Shown piece after piece: positions 51,071-61,600 of a stretch of DNA of 64,000 nt. This DNA is from Mitsuokella sp047974105 (GTDB lineage Bacteria > Bacillota > Negativicutes > Selenomonadales > Selenomonadaceae). Below the pieces are notes generated by a model that was given only the letters and a program-made list of their open reading frames with translations, was not told where the DNA came from and made no database searches. Position 1 is the stretch's first letter; each line of letters opens with the position of its first letter. A program made the translations under genes and the position numbers. The stretch covers positions 289,867 through 353,866 of the forward strand of contig NZ_JBHYRS010000003.1 in assembly GCF_047974105.1 (NCBI RefSeq), written 5' to 3'.

Positions 51071-54000
51071 TTGAATCGGGTATATAAAGTAATTTTCAAT
51101 CGCACAAAGGGGCAATACGAAGTCGTCCCGGAAATTGCCAAAAACGGCGGCAAAGCACCGAAACGCTCCACGGGAAGACACGTCCACCATTCTGCCGGCA
51201 TCCTGCCCACGGCCGCGCTGCTCTCATCTTTGTTGTTTTCGGGCGGTACCTGTGCGGCAGCGGCATCAACTACAGTCAATGCAGGCGATACCATTGAGGC
51301 TGGAGATAATATTTCCGTTACATCTGAGCCAAAAGAAGGTACAGAGAAAAATATCGTCATTGCCGTTAACGGCGTAGCGACTAAGTTAGATCTCGATGCT
51401 GCCAAACAGGATGTGTCGGCGAATAAGACGCAGATTGACACAAATAAAACCGATATTGCGGCGAATAAGGATGATATCAAGAAAAACGCCGATGCCATTG
51501 CAGAAAATAAAAAGAGCATTGAGGACAACAAGGCGTCAATCGCTGCGAATAAAACGGCGACAGAGACAAATGCCACGAATATTGCCGACAATAAGACAAA
51601 GATTGACAATAACTCGACTGCCATTGCCGGCAATAAGTCGGACATTGCTGATAACAAAACGGCTATTGAGAAAAACAAAAATTCAATCGCCCAGAATGCC
51701 ACGGCTATTGACGCTTTGCAGAAAGTCAACGCAAGTTTAGGCCTGAGCGGTGATAAGTCGGGCATCAAATATTTCCGCGCTAAGTCATCGGGCACGAATG
51801 ATGACGCTTCGGCTACAGGAGAGGACGCCCTGGCAGTCGGCAAAAATGCATCTGCTTCCAAGGAAAAAGCTATTGCCATTGGCATGCAGGCCGACGCCAG
51901 CGGTAACGGCGCCATTGCCATTGGTGGCGAAATCCGGACCGGTACAGGTACGGACAAAGTCCGTAATAAAGGTGCCGAAGCAGCCGCCGACAATGCCACG
52001 GCCATCGGCACGAATGCCGAAGTGACAAAGTCGGCGACCAATGGCATCGCCCTTGGTCATGGAGCCATCACAGGTGTCCGCAGCGGTATGACGCCGGATG
52101 ATGGCACAGCTGCTTTGATGGGCGGTGGCGGCAGAAATAGTATTTCCATCGGCAACGAAGCCAATGCCCGCGGCGGTTCGGCCATTGCCCTTGGTGATAA
52201 TGCCGTTGTCATGAATGACGCCAGCGGTTCGACCGATGTAACAGGCCGCACGGTTTCTCAAAATGGCATTGCTATCGGTACGAAAAGCAAGACCGTTTCC
52301 GAAAATGCCATGGCCATCGGTTATAAAGCCCAGATTGATTATGGCAGTACCGGGGCCACGGCTATTGGTACAGAAGCACATGCCACGAAAGAAAATGCTT
52401 TGGCCATTGGTACAGGGGCAACAGTCGATCACGCAAATGCCTTGGCCGTAGGCACGAACGCAAAGACCACCAAAGACGAAGCAATTGCCATTGGTAAAGA
52501 TACGCAGGCTGCTGGTGATGTGAGCATCGCCATGGGCAGCGGCGCGACGGCCAAAGCCAATAACGTTGTTTCCATTGGCCATGGTGCCGAAGCCAATGTT
52601 GTGAACTCTGTAGTCATCGGCGAAGAAGCTGGCCAGGGAATGATGAGTTATACGACGAATGTCAACGGCTCTCATGTAATGATTGGCAACAAAGCCGGCC
52701 AGAATGTCGATGGTCAGGAGGATATTTCCTTAGGCTTTAATTCTGGCAGCAACGTCAAAGGCAATTACAATATCGCCATTGGCTCAGAGGCAGGTACTTT
52801 TATCGGCAAACAGGCAACCAGCACGACAGAAAATTCCTCAGACGGGAAAAATGTATCGATCGGTTATCATGCCAATCATTACGATAAGGACACCGTAGCT
52901 TTCATTTCCGCAGCTACGGCCTTGGGCGCAGAAACCACTGCGAATAAATACAGTACAGCGGTAGGTGCGAAAGCGAAAGCGACGGCTGAAACGTCGACCG
53001 CGATAGGCTATACTTCTTTAGCAGCAGATGAGGACTCTATCGCGATCGGTAATGGAGCGGAAGCTCACGGCATCGGGAATATCGCCATTGGCAAAGGCTC
53101 TTTGGCAACAGATGCTATGTCCTCTGGCAATGCTTATTTAACGGGAACTACAGCTACACAGGTTGTTTCTATAGGCAAAAACACGACAGATGGTTTGCGT
53201 CGTATCGTTAATGTTGCGGATGGCTCCGATCTTCAAGATGCTGCTACTATTAATCAGCTGAAAACATTGCAGCAGCGTTTGGAGTCGCAGATTGCCTCCG
53301 CACCGGCGGGCAGCAGCAAGGGCGATACCGTAACCTATTCCGGTAACAATAATGAGTACGTACGTCTGGAAGATAAGAATAAGGGTGCCGTGCAGATTAA
53401 GAATGTCAAGGATGGTACAGAAACTACCGATGCTGTAAATAAAGGACAACTGGATAATACTGTCGAGCAAGCAAAAGTCCATTATTATTCGGTCAAGACG
53501 GATAATAACGGTACCGCTGCAGCAAACTATAAGAATAACAGTGCTTTCGGCACGAATTCCTTAGCGATAGGCATTAAAGCTCTCGCTACCACAGATGCAG
53601 AGCGCGGCGTGGCAATTGGTAATAATGTTCAGGCTCAAGGTATAGGCAGTATTGCTATAGGTACTGGTTACCAAGATGAAACAATAGGTAAACTGATCGA
53701 TACTTTGGCTAAGTCGGACGATGACGGTCATGTGGTCTATCAATATAATATGGCAATTGGTGCAGGTGCTCAATCTGCCGGTAATAATTCGGTAGCCATC
53801 GGTACCAGAGCGATTACTCAACAGCAAGAGGGCAAAGGTGCGACTGAAAATAATGATGCCATTGCCATTGGCTATTTTGCTGAAACGTCTAATGTGCGCG
53901 GCGTAGCCATGGGCGCACAGGCGAAGAGCAGCGGTCACAGCGCTAATGCCATCGGCGATCAGGCCAAGGCCTTAGGTGAGAATTCAATTGCCTTTGGCAC

Positions 54001-57000
54001 CAGTAGCCAGGCCAATTCGTTAAATTCCATCGCGATAGGCAATGAGACTTCTGCAACGGATGGCAATAACGCTACGGTAGTTGGCGAGAATTCACATACC
54101 AGCAAAGCAGCAAATGCCAATGTCTTTGGCAAGGATAGCAACATCATCAGTGAACAGCCCGACAATGACCATGAGGTCCGCATCAGTGACAGCAGCATCG
54201 TGGGCAATTCAAATGAGATTACCCGCAATGATGCAGCTAAAATTAAGAATGTCATGATCAGCGGTAACAGCAATAAAGTGCAGGGCAGCACGGAGAAGGA
54301 TCCACTTGACGCCGATATACTGGATGAAATCAATATTACCGGTACGAGTAATACTGTAACCCTCAAGGACAATACCCTGCCGGTTAAGGATATTACCATC
54401 ATGGGTAATGAAAACACAGTAGAAGGCAGCTCGGAACTCCCGATGAAGGGCGGTACTTCTTTATCCAAAATCCAAATTCTCGGTTCAAATGTCAACGCCA
54501 CTGTTGCCAATTCCGTTTATTTAGGGACGGATTCGGCCGCCTCAGCCAGTGTGACAGACCGGACCGCAGGTATCAGTGAGTATATAGGTACTTATGACAG
54601 GCAAGCAGCTGGTCAGAAAGCTGCTGGCGTCGTGACCATCGGCAGCGTAGACCATGAACGCCGTTTGCAGAATGTCGCGGCCGGCCTCGTCAGCGAAAAG
54701 AGTACGGATGCCGTCAACGGCAGTCAGCTTTTCCTGCGCACGCAGCCGCTGCGCTTCGCCGGTGATAACTCGATTATTGGGGATACGTCGGCAGCTGACC
54801 AGAATGTTTTGCATCGGAATTCCGATCAGGCCATGTCCATTATTGGCGGTGCTGATATCAATAATCTCAGTGATAGGAATATCGGTGTTGTAGCAGATAA
54901 AGACAAGAATACGCTGACAGTTAAACTGACAAACGATGTTCATGTTAACAGTGTGACCACGGGCAATACCGTCATGAATACAGATGGCGTCACGAATGGC
55001 AAAACAACCCTGAATAAAGATGGCATTACGATTACGCATACTGCTGTAGACAAAACGGATATTGTCATCAACGAAGGCAATATCAGCTTCGGCGGCAACC
55101 AGGTCAAGAATATGGGAAGTGGCATCAATCCTAAGACTAATGCCTATGATGCAGTTGCCGATACCAATGGCGCCAATATCGGCGATGCTAAGAATATTTC
55201 TGATGCCAGAAAGACGATTGTAACGTCCAATGATAAAACAGTTTCCATCACGAAGAGTGCACAGGATAATCATGATGTTTATGATTTGTCCGTTGATTAT
55301 GGCAAAGCAGCTCAAAATTTGAACTTTAAATATGCTGGCGATACGGGTAATGGCAGTACTCCGTTGAGTAATACCATGAATTTCAATGGTATGACCAATC
55401 AGGTTGTGACGAAAGCTGAAGCAAATGGCAAAATCACATTTGGGCTCACGGATGAAGTAGATATTGGTCAAACAGCAAGTGGCAGTGATGGTAAAATCAA
55501 TGTCAATAACAAGAATGGCACGACCGGTGTATCTATCTGGACCAACAGCGATAGTCAGAACGGGAAGACGCAAGGTGGTCATATCATCCTGAATGGAGAA
55601 AAAGACAGTAATGCTACAAAAGGGGCCTATGTCGACATCTGGACAGCTTACAGTGACAATGCGCTGACGCCGTCGACAGATGGCAAAAAAGCCAGCCGTA
55701 TTGTTTATCAGGATAGCGAAAATGGGAAACAGGAAGTCGCTAACTTAAACGATGGGCAGAAATACAAAGGCGACTTCGGCAATAACGGCGAGGCTGCTGC
55801 TGTCAAATTGAACCATCAGGTCAATATCGTCGGTGATGTTTCTGACTATAATAAAGGAAAAGACAAAGACCATCAGATGAAAGAATCAGACCTGATGGAC
55901 GGTGCGGCGAATGTCGGCGTTATTACGACGAAAAATGGCGATGATGCTACGCTGACCATCAAGTTGAACCGCAATCTTCATATCGATTCTACGACGATGG
56001 AGAAGTCGGATGCCAAGGGCAGTATTACCAATATCACGAATGCCGAAGGTTCGACCATTACAAAGACAGATGCTGCTGGCAAAGCGACAGCAACTACGTC
56101 CACTTCTGCTGGTGCTCTGACTATCCAGAATGGCAAGACCAAGACGACGATTGACCAGAACGGTATTGCGACGAATCACATCAACGTTGGCGAAAAAACG
56201 CGCATCGGTGATGCGGCTGCCAAGATTGGCAATGTCAACATCGACGGCAGGAAAGGGCAAGTCAAAGTCGGTGCTGACACGACCATCAATGATGGTGTTG
56301 CTTCCATCGGCGGAGTTAAGATTGGCCAGCATAAAGCTAATGACTCTAATCTCACTATTTTCGATAAGGATGGCAATGCCACGGCGAAGAAAGATAAAGC
56401 CGGCAAGTATGTGACGGGTCTCGACAATAAGACTTGGAATGATGATAATTCCTATGTCAGCGGTCGTGCGGCAACGGAAGACCAGCTGCATCAGGTCGTG
56501 TCGAATCTCATCGGACCAGGGGCCAAAGGCGGTTTCGGCTTGTCTGCTAACGGTGACAGTGTCAAGAAGGCTTTGGGCCAGACCATTGCCATTAACGGCG
56601 ACGGTACTTATGACTCTACTGGCAAACAGACAAAAGCTGGAAATATTATTACATCCGTAGACCATGGTGCTATCAAGGTATCCTTGAATCGTGACCTCAA
56701 CATCGACTCCACGACGATGGAAAAGACGAATGACGATGGCAGCAAAATCAGCAATGTGACGAATGCAGCCGGTTCGACACTGACGAAGACAGACGCCAGT
56801 GGTAAGACTGTCGCAAGTACGACCACATCTGCCGGTTCTCTGACTATCCAGAATGGCAAGACGAAAACGACAATCGACAAAAACGGCATTTCAACGAACC
56901 ATATCAATGTCGGCAAAACAACGCATATCGGCGATGGGATTGCTAAAATCGGCGGTGTGACCATCAATGGCAAAGGTGAAAAGGATGGCAATGACCAGCA

Positions 57001-58639
57001 TAAGAGCACCGTTACAGGCCTGACAAATAAAAAATTTGACACGAATCATTTAGATTGGTACAGCGACTCCGGCCGCGCGGCTACAGAAGCTCAGTTGAAG
57101 ACGGTTTACGACAAAGCTTCTCAGCATACGACGGTCACTGTCAACGATAATGAGCAGGCACCGAGCACTGACGGCAATTTGGTTCTGAAGAGGAATGACA
57201 ACAAAGATGGCAGCAGCAACTACAATCTTTCTCTCAATGATAATGTCACGCTCGGCCATAAAGACAAAGACGGCAAACTGACTGTCCAGAGCAAAGACGG
57301 CACGAAGTCGATTACGACGGATGGCCATTCGGGTCAGTTGACATTCAAAGATGGTGACAATGAAGTTTCCGTCAAGGCAGCAGCTGCAGTAAAAGGTGTG
57401 GACGGCACAACCTCCATCAAGCGTCTTGCCATGGACGGTCACACTGTTGCTACCTTGGACGACGGTATGAAATATGCCGGTGACACAGGCGATGCTTTGA
57501 AGCAGACGCTCAACAGTACGACGAATATCAAGGGCGGCATTTCTGATGCCACGAAGCTTTCGGACAACAATATCGGTGTTGTCTCAGATGGCAAGGACAC
57601 GCTGACGGTCAAGCTCGCGAAGGATGTCAAGGGCCTGAACAGCATGGAAGTCACGACGGTCAATGCGAAGACGGTCAATGCCGACACGTTCAATGCAGGC
57701 AATACGACCATCAACAACGGCGGCCTGACTATCAAGACAGAGGATGCAAATCGTTCTCTGACGATTCGCGACGGCAATGTCAGCATGGGCGGCAATCAGA
57801 TTCACAATGTCGCCCCCGGCACGGCCGATGACGATGCCGTCAATGTCTCGCAGCTCAAGAAACTCGGCGGCGAGGTCAGCAATGTCAGCAACCGCGTCAA
57901 CCGTGTCGGTGCCGGCGCGGCCGCCCTTGCTGCCCTGCATCCGCAGGATTTCGACCCTGACGACAAATGGGATTTCGCAGTCGGCTACGGCAATTATCGC
58001 GGTGCCAATGCAGCGGCTGTCGGTGCCTTCTATCAGCCAAACGAGGATACGACTTTGTCCGTGGGCGGCACGGTCGGCGGCGGGGAAAACATGGTCAATG
58101 TCGGTGTCAGCTGGAAGTTTGGTCAGGGCAACCACATCACCCGTTCGCGCGTGGCCATGGCCAAGGACATTCTGGCCCTGCAAAATCAGGTCAATGTCCT
58201 TTCGCAGAAGCTCGCGGCCTATGAAGCCGCCGGCCAGCAGCCAAAGGCCCTGCCGGCCACGGGCACGATGACATTCCCGGATGTACCGGAAAATCACTGG
58301 GCTTATCAGTACGTGAAATATCTGGCCGAACGCGGCTACCTGCAGGGCTATCCGGATGGCGAATTCAAGGGCGACAGGGCCATGACCCGCTACGAATATG
58401 CGGCCATCATTTACCGTGCGCTGCAGAATGGCGCTCCGTCCGATGGCAATATGGCGCGCTCCGTTGACGAATTCGGTCCGGAACTCACGAAAGTCCAGAA
58501 CATCGACCGTTTCCGCGTCGACCGCATCTCCGGCAAGGACAACGACCGCCACAAAGTCGAACGCGTCCGCGTCAATGATCAGGACCATCCGGACAAAGGC
58601 GACTACCGCGACGTATACGGCTCGCGCATTGCCAAGTGA
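51071..58639 (+). CDS. Giant trimeric autotransporter with C-terminal SLH domain
   Basis: 2522 residues from TTG 51071. This start places the extended signal region (MNRVYKVIFNRTKGQYEVVP) at the N-terminus and has AGAGGA eight bases upstream. An ATG 114 bases earlier would add a non-family stretch. Signal core near 40-58. Residues about 116-217 are a seven-residue repeat coiled coil (NKTDIAANKDDIKKNADAIA). Head repeats of the AIAIG type cover about 245-550 and 830-1010. Stalk and neck modules follow. The membrane anchor lies at about 2282-2353 (ALAALHPQDFDPDDKWDF). After it come a coiled coil, then one SLH motif near 2401-2450 (TFPDVPENHWAYQYVKYLAE, GYLQGYPDGEFKGDRAMTRY) and a charged tail. 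The SLH part must face the periplasm and may pin the trimer to peptidoglycan. Confidence 0.92.
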   Translation: MNRVYKVIFNRTKGQYEVVPEIAKNGGKAPKRSTGRHVHHSAGILPTAALLSSLLFSGGTCAAAASTTVNAGDTIEAGDNISVTSEPKEGTEKNIVIAVNGVATKLDLDAAKQDVSANKTQIDTNKTDIAANKDDIKKNADAIAENKKSIEDNKASIAANKTATETNATNIADNKTKIDNNSTAIAGNKSDIADNKTAIEKNKNSIAQNATAIDALQKVNASLGLSGDKSGIKYFRAKSSGTNDDASATGEDALAVGKNASASKEKAIAIGMQADASGNGAIAIGGEIRTGTGTDKVRNKGAEAAADNATAIGTNAEVTKSATNGIALGHGAITGVRSGMTPDDGTAALMGGGGRNSISIGNEANARGGSAIALGDNAVVMNDASGSTDVTGRTVSQNGIAIGTKSKTVSENAMAIGYKAQIDYGSTGATAIGTEAHATKENALAIGTGATVDHANALAVGTNAKTTKDEAIAIGKDTQAAGDVSIAMGSGATAKANNVVSIGHGAEANVVNSVVIGEEAGQGMMSYTTNVNGSHVMIGNKAGQNVDGQEDISLGFNSGSNVKGNYNIAIGSEAGTFIGKQATSTTENSSDGKNVSIGYHANHYDKDTVAFISAATALGAETTANKYSTAVGAKAKATAETSTAIGYTSLAADEDSIAIGNGAEAHGIGNIAIGKGSLATDAMSSGNAYLTGTTATQVVSIGKNTTDGLRRIVNVADGSDLQDAATINQLKTLQQRLESQIASAPAGSSKGDTVTYSGNNNEYVRLEDKNKGAVQIKNVKDGTETTDAVNKGQLDNTVEQAKVHYYSVKTDNNGTAAANYKNNSAFGTNSLAIGIKALATTDAERGVAIGNNVQAQGIGSIAIGTGYQDETIGKLIDTLAKSDDDGHVVYQYNMAIGAGAQSAGNNSVAIGTRAITQQQEGKGATENNDAIAIGYFAETSNVRGVAMGAQAKSSGHSANAIGDQAKALGENSIAFGTSSQANSLNSIAIGNETSATDGNNATVVGENSHTSKAANANVFGKDSNIISEQPDNDHEVRISDSSIVGNSNEITRNDAAKIKNVMISGNSNKVQGSTEKDPLDADILDEINITGTSNTVTLKDNTLPVKDITIMGNENTVEGSSELPMKGGTSLSKIQILGSNVNATVANSVYLGTDSAASASVTDRTAGISEYIGTYDRQAAGQKAAGVVTIGSVDHERRLQNVAAGLVSEKSTDAVNGSQLFLRTQPLRFAGDNSIIGDTSAADQNVLHRNSDQAMSIIGGADINNLSDRNIGVVADKDKNTLTVKLTNDVHVNSVTTGNTVMNTDGVTNGKTTLNKDGITITHTAVDKTDIVINEGNISFGGNQVKNMGSGINPKTNAYDAVADTNGANIGDAKNISDARKTIVTSNDKTVSITKSAQDNHDVYDLSVDYGKAAQNLNFKYAGDTGNGSTPLSNTMNFNGMTNQVVTKAEANGKITFGLTDEVDIGQTASGSDGKINVNNKNGTTGVSIWTNSDSQNGKTQGGHIILNGEKDSNATKGAYVDIWTAYSDNALTPSTDGKKASRIVYQDSENGKQEVANLNDGQKYKGDFGNNGEAAAVKLNHQVNIVGDVSDYNKGKDKDHQMKESDLMDGAANVGVITTKNGDDATLTIKLNRNLHIDSTTMEKSDAKGSITNITNAEGSTITKTDAAGKATATTSTSAGALTIQNGKTKTTIDQNGIATNHINVGEKTRIGDAAAKIGNVNIDGRKGQVKVGADTTINDGVASIGGVKIGQHKANDSNLTIFDKDGNATAKKDKAGKYVTGLDNKTWNDDNSYVSGRAATEDQLHQVVSNLIGPGAKGGFGLSANGDSVKKALGQTIAINGDGTYDSTGKQTKAGNIITSVDHGAIKVSLNRDLNIDSTTMEKTNDDGSKISNVTNAAGSTLTKTDASGKTVASTTTSAGSLTIQNGKTKTTIDKNGISTNHINVGKTTHIGDGIAKIGGVTINGKGEKDGNDQHKSTVTGLTNKKFDTNHLDWYSDSGRAATEAQLKTVYDKASQHTTVTVNDNEQAPSTDGNLVLKRNDNKDGSSNYNLSLNDNVTLGHKDKDGKLTVQSKDGTKSITTDGHSGQLTFKDGDNEVSVKAAAAVKGVDGTTSIKRLAMDGHTVATLDDGMKYAGDTGDALKQTLNSTTNIKGGISDATKLSDNNIGVVSDGKDTLTVKLAKDVKGLNSMEVTTVNAKTVNADTFNAGNTTINNGGLTIKTEDANRSLTIRDGNVSMGGNQIHNVAPGTADDDAVNVSQLKKLGGEVSNVSNRVNRVGAGAAALAALHPQDFDPDDKWDFAVGYGNYRGANAAAVGAFYQPNEDTTLSVGGTVGGGENMVNVGVSWKFGQGNHITRSRVAMAKDILALQNQVNVLSQKLAAYEAAGQQPKALPATGTMTFPDVPENHWAYQYVKYLAERGYLQGYPDGEFKGDRAMTRYEYAAIIYRALQNGAPSDGNMARSVDEFGPELTKVQNIDRFRVDRISGKDNDRHKVERVRVNDQDHPDKGDYRDVYGSRIAK

Positions 58640-58756
58640 CAAAACTCTGCTGTAAAACATCGATTGCATGACAAAATGATTTAGGTATATATAAGTGACA
58701 CATCTTTTGTCAAGACAGATATCACAGCGAGATTATATTTTTCGTATTTTTTGCTC

Positions 58757-58797
58757 AAGAAACAGTATCTTTTACGAGGATGCTGTTTCTTTTTTTA
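58757..58797 (+). terminator. Intrinsic terminator after the second adhesin
   Basis: AAGAAACAG (58758-58766) pairs with CTGTTTCTT, followed by a long T-run. The rest of 58640-58942 has no gene, only the promoter region of the broken autotransporter. Confidence 0.82.
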
Positions 58798-58942
58798 TGT
58801 ATTTTCGTGATTAAGATATGTTGCTTCGCGTCATTTGACCTTCATCTTAGAACAGACCGTAAAATTGTTTATGTAACCTTAAGATTCAGTTAACTCTGAC
58901 TAATGGTTTGCAGAAAAAGAAGAGATATGGGGGAGTTTTGTC

Positions 58943-59062
58943 ATGAAGCATTCACATCGCAGGCGCCGCAGCGCATTTAAGGCAAAAGTCGGACTGACTA
59001 CGGCTGTTTTGCTGACTTTGTCAGGGCCGATGGCCGCGCAGGCCGCGGAGAAACCGTATGGT
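58943..59062 (+). pseudogene. Broken autotransporter gene, 5' fragment
   Basis: An ATG with GGGGGAG upstream opens a signal peptide (MKHSHRRRRSAFKAKVGLTT, core AVLLTLSGPMAAQAAE). After about 36-40 residues the sequence turns abruptly AT-rich (from about 59063) and the frame drifts to a stop at 59167 through non-coding DNA of the inserted element. The signal peptide is of the kind that starts outer-membrane autotransporters. The barrel of such a protein lies on the far side of the insertions at 63041-63685. The two are taken as parts of one gene, interrupted by about 3.8 kb. Confidence 0.7.
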
Positions 59063-59177
59063 CCCTTAAAGTATTTTATAAAAATAATAAAATTGAGAAA
59101 TTTATTAAAATATGTTAAATTATATGATATAAGGAGCATTCCCGTTAAGATCAAATTCCAGGTTTGAGCAAAAAAGA

Positions 59178-59247
59178 AAACTCCCCTAAACTAGAGATAT
59201 ACACCGGGTCGTCAAAGCGCCCTAAAAAAATCTAGTTAGGAGAGTTT
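59178..59247 (+). promoter_or_regulatory. Hairpin covering the IS110 transposase ribosome site
   Basis: AAACTCCCCTAAACTAGA (59178-59195) can pair with TCTAGTTAGGAGAGTTT (59231-59247) with one mismatch and one bulge. The 3' arm contains AGGAGAG, the ribosome binding site of the transposase at 59253. The loop holds a smaller GGG/CCC stem. It could silence translation from read-through transcripts or be part of the guide (bridge) RNA encoded in IS110 ends. Confidence 0.6.
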
Positions 59248-59252
59248 CCAAT

Positions 59253-60533
59253 ATGAATTGTACACAGAATCTCAAGATTAGTCAAATCAATAAAAGCACT
59301 TTAGTCGTCGGCATCGACATCGGATGCACCACGCATTACGCACGTACCTTCGACTGGCGCGGCAGAGAAATCGGCCGTGTGCTTAAATTCTACAATTGCC
59401 GGGATCAGTTCGAGCGTTTTCTCCGCTATATACGCGGATTGGCGCGTGAGAACGGCAAGACCAACATTCTCGTAGGAATGGAACCAACCGGCCATTACTG
59501 GTTTGCCTTGGGGCAGTTTCTCGAGGAACACAATATCACGCTTTGCATGGTCAATCCATATCATGTGAAGCAGACCAAGGAACTGGACGACAATAATCAG
59601 ACAAAGAACGACCAGAAAGATCCTAAGGTCATTGCCAAGCTCGTCATTTCAGGGCGTTACAGTTATCCGTATGTCCCGAAAGGCATTTATGCGGATCTTC
59701 GCATCCTGAATACCATGCAGCTGAATTTAAATAAGGAACTTATCCGGTACAAAAATCAGCTGGCGAGGTGGTTCAATGTCTGGTTTCCGGAGTATCAGGA
59801 AGTTTTCAAGAATGTCGGGGCAAAAAGCAGCCTGCTGTTGCTTGAGAAGGTTTGCACGCCAGACGCTATCGAGGCGCTGGGCGCAGAGGGAATCAACGCA
59901 ATCTGGCGGGAAAAGATCCGCGCGGTAGGTATGAAACGTGCTCAAAGACTGGTAGACGCCGCCAAAAGCAGCATCGGCCAGAAAGACGGACGCCGCTCGG
60001 CGGCATTTCAAATGAAAATGCTGCTGTCGGACTACCGCAAGGTACACAATCAACTGGAAGAGGTTATGGCAGAACTGGAAATGCTGTGTCAGCAGATTCC
60101 GGCAACCAAGCAGATGCTGGCCATCAAAGGGATTGGCGTCAGGACGGTTGTAGGATTTCTGGCTGAAGTGGGAGATATTAGACGTTTTCAATCACCGAAG
60201 CAAATCCAAAAGCTGGCAGGACTCGCTTTGAAAGAGAACAGCTCGGGAAAGCATCGGGGAGAAACCACCATCAGCAGGCGCGGCCGCGCCCGCCTCAGGA
60301 CAGTTCTCTTTACCGCAGCAATCTCGCTTATCAGTAAAAACGAGGCTTATCAGAAGATACATCAACATTTCACGCAGCGGCTTCATAATCCGCTGAAAAA
60401 GAAACAGTCTGTCGTAGCTATTGGCTGCAAACTCATACGGATTTTCTACACATTGCTCAGTAAGGACGTCGCTTACGACGAAGAAAAGATGCTGAAAGAT
60501 ATTGTCTGGGAAAACGAATTGTTAGCAGCATAA
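59253..60533 (+). CDS. IS110-family transposase (DEDD type)
   Basis: 426 residues. The RuvC-like N-terminal domain has the acidic residues in VVGIDIGCTTHYARTFDW (Asp), NILVGMEPTGHYWFALGQF (Glu) and TKNDQKDPKVIAKLV (two Asp). The C-terminal Transposase_20 domain has IKGIGVRTVVGFLAEVGDI, LAGLALKENSSGKHRGETTI and RRGRARLRTVLFTAA, with the serine-containing region used for strand transfer. IS110 elements lack terminal inverted repeats and use an RNA from their non-coding end to choose target and donor. The protein appears full length and intact. The AGGAGAG site is inside a hairpin. Confidence 0.92.
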   Translation: MNCTQNLKISQINKSTLVVGIDIGCTTHYARTFDWRGREIGRVLKFYNCRDQFERFLRYIRGLARENGKTNILVGMEPTGHYWFALGQFLEEHNITLCMVNPYHVKQTKELDDNNQTKNDQKDPKVIAKLVISGRYSYPYVPKGIYADLRILNTMQLNLNKELIRYKNQLARWFNVWFPEYQEVFKNVGAKSSLLLLEKVCTPDAIEALGAEGINAIWREKIRAVGMKRAQRLVDAAKSSIGQKDGRRSAAFQMKMLLSDYRKVHNQLEEVMAELEMLCQQIPATKQMLAIKGIGVRTVVGFLAEVGDIRRFQSPKQIQKLAGLALKENSSGKHRGETTISRRGRARLRTVLFTAAISLISKNEAYQKIHQHFTQRLHNPLKKKQSVVAIGCKLIRIFYTLLSKDVAYDEEKMLKDIVWENELLAA

Positions 60534-60961
60534 GGGAACGCTCAAATATCTCTGTTTTCGGGTAAAACGTCCACCGTAAGGTGCCAGGAAGTAGAGCAGC
60601 ACAACTGAAAGAGAAGAATCGGTAGCCAGATTTATTTCCATTAGAGCGCATAGCGACTCAGCAAAGGAGCATAATGGCACCCAGATATGGATAAGCGGAA
60701 CGAAGGAATTTAGGACTCTGCCATGCAGATGATCCTGTTAGACATGGGAGGTACGTTGCCATAAAACGAAGGGGATTTTATCGGTCTTTGAAAAATCAAG
60801 GCAATGACGTTAGCTTTGCTGCGCCAAAAATCCCACTTACGCCGTGCAAATACGCCATTCATCCATATACGCAAGTTCTTCAATAAATATGCTGCTACGA
60901 AAAGCTGCGAAAACAGGAGATATTTGAAGAAATCTTAAGATTATATAGGGAGGTGAGTTGG

Positions 60962-61600
60962 ATGCTTTCCAAAGATGTTCTTCGCATTCTTCAAGTATCG
61001 AGGCCGACTTTAACGAAATATGTCAAGACTGGTATCATCCGTGTCCATGTGATGCCAAATGGCCATTATGATTATAATGAACAGGATGTTTATAAATTTC
61101 TCAATAAGGACGTCAAACGCAGGACTTATATTTATGCCCGGGTATCCACCAAGAAGCAAAAGAAGGACCTTGAAAATCAACTGCAAATGCTGAAAGAGTT
61201 CTGCTTTGCTAACGGCTATACCATCAACGGTGTCTTTTCGGATATTGCCAGTGGCATCAGTTTTGAGCACCGGAAGAATTTTTTCAAGATGCTTGACGAC
61301 GTGCTGGCAGGACGCGTAGAACGTGTTGTCATTACTTATAAAGATCGTCTGTCACGAGTAGGATATGAATTATTCTATTATCTATTTCAGAAATATAACT
61401 GCGACATCGTCGTTATGAACGAAGTCGGCTCAGAAGAACTTGACTCACAGGAAGTATTTGGAGAGATTGTCAGCTTGCTTCATTGTTATTCCATGAAGCT
61501 CTATTCCAGCCGCGGAAGACTGAATAAAATCAAGGAGGCGCTTGAAGATGAGCCGGCGAGCGGAACGCCATCGACTGAAAAAGAGCACCCCGTATTATGA
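60962..61600 (+). CDS. tnpA: IS607-family serine recombinase TnpA
   Basis: 212 residues from ATG 60962, with GGAGG eight bases upstream. A GTG at 60953 lies in that site. A MerR-like helix-turn-helix comes first (DVLRILQVSRPTLTKYVKTG, then the wing HVMPNGHYDYNEQDVYKFL), and the small serine-recombinase catalytic domain follows: YIYARVSTKKQKKDLENQL with the nucleophilic Ser, FSDIASGISFEHRKNF, and ERVVITYKDRLSRVGYELF with the conserved Arg pair. The order of DNA-binding then catalytic domain is specific to IS607. It overlaps tnpB by 53 bases. It appears intact. Confidence 0.93.
   Translation: MLSKDVLRILQVSRPTLTKYVKTGIIRVHVMPNGHYDYNEQDVYKFLNKDVKRRTYIYARVSTKKQKKDLENQLQMLKEFCFANGYTINGVFSDIASGISFEHRKNFFKMLDDVLAGRVERVVITYKDRLSRVGYELFYYLFQKYNCDIVVMNEVGSEELDSQEVFGEIVSLLHCYSMKLYSSRGRLNKIKEALEDEPASGTPSTEKEHPVL

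Noticed and set aside
58150..58639. SLH tail of the second adhesin as a frameshift or gene fusion error
   Set aside because: The frame is continuous, base use does not change, and the first adhesin also has a tail after its barrel.
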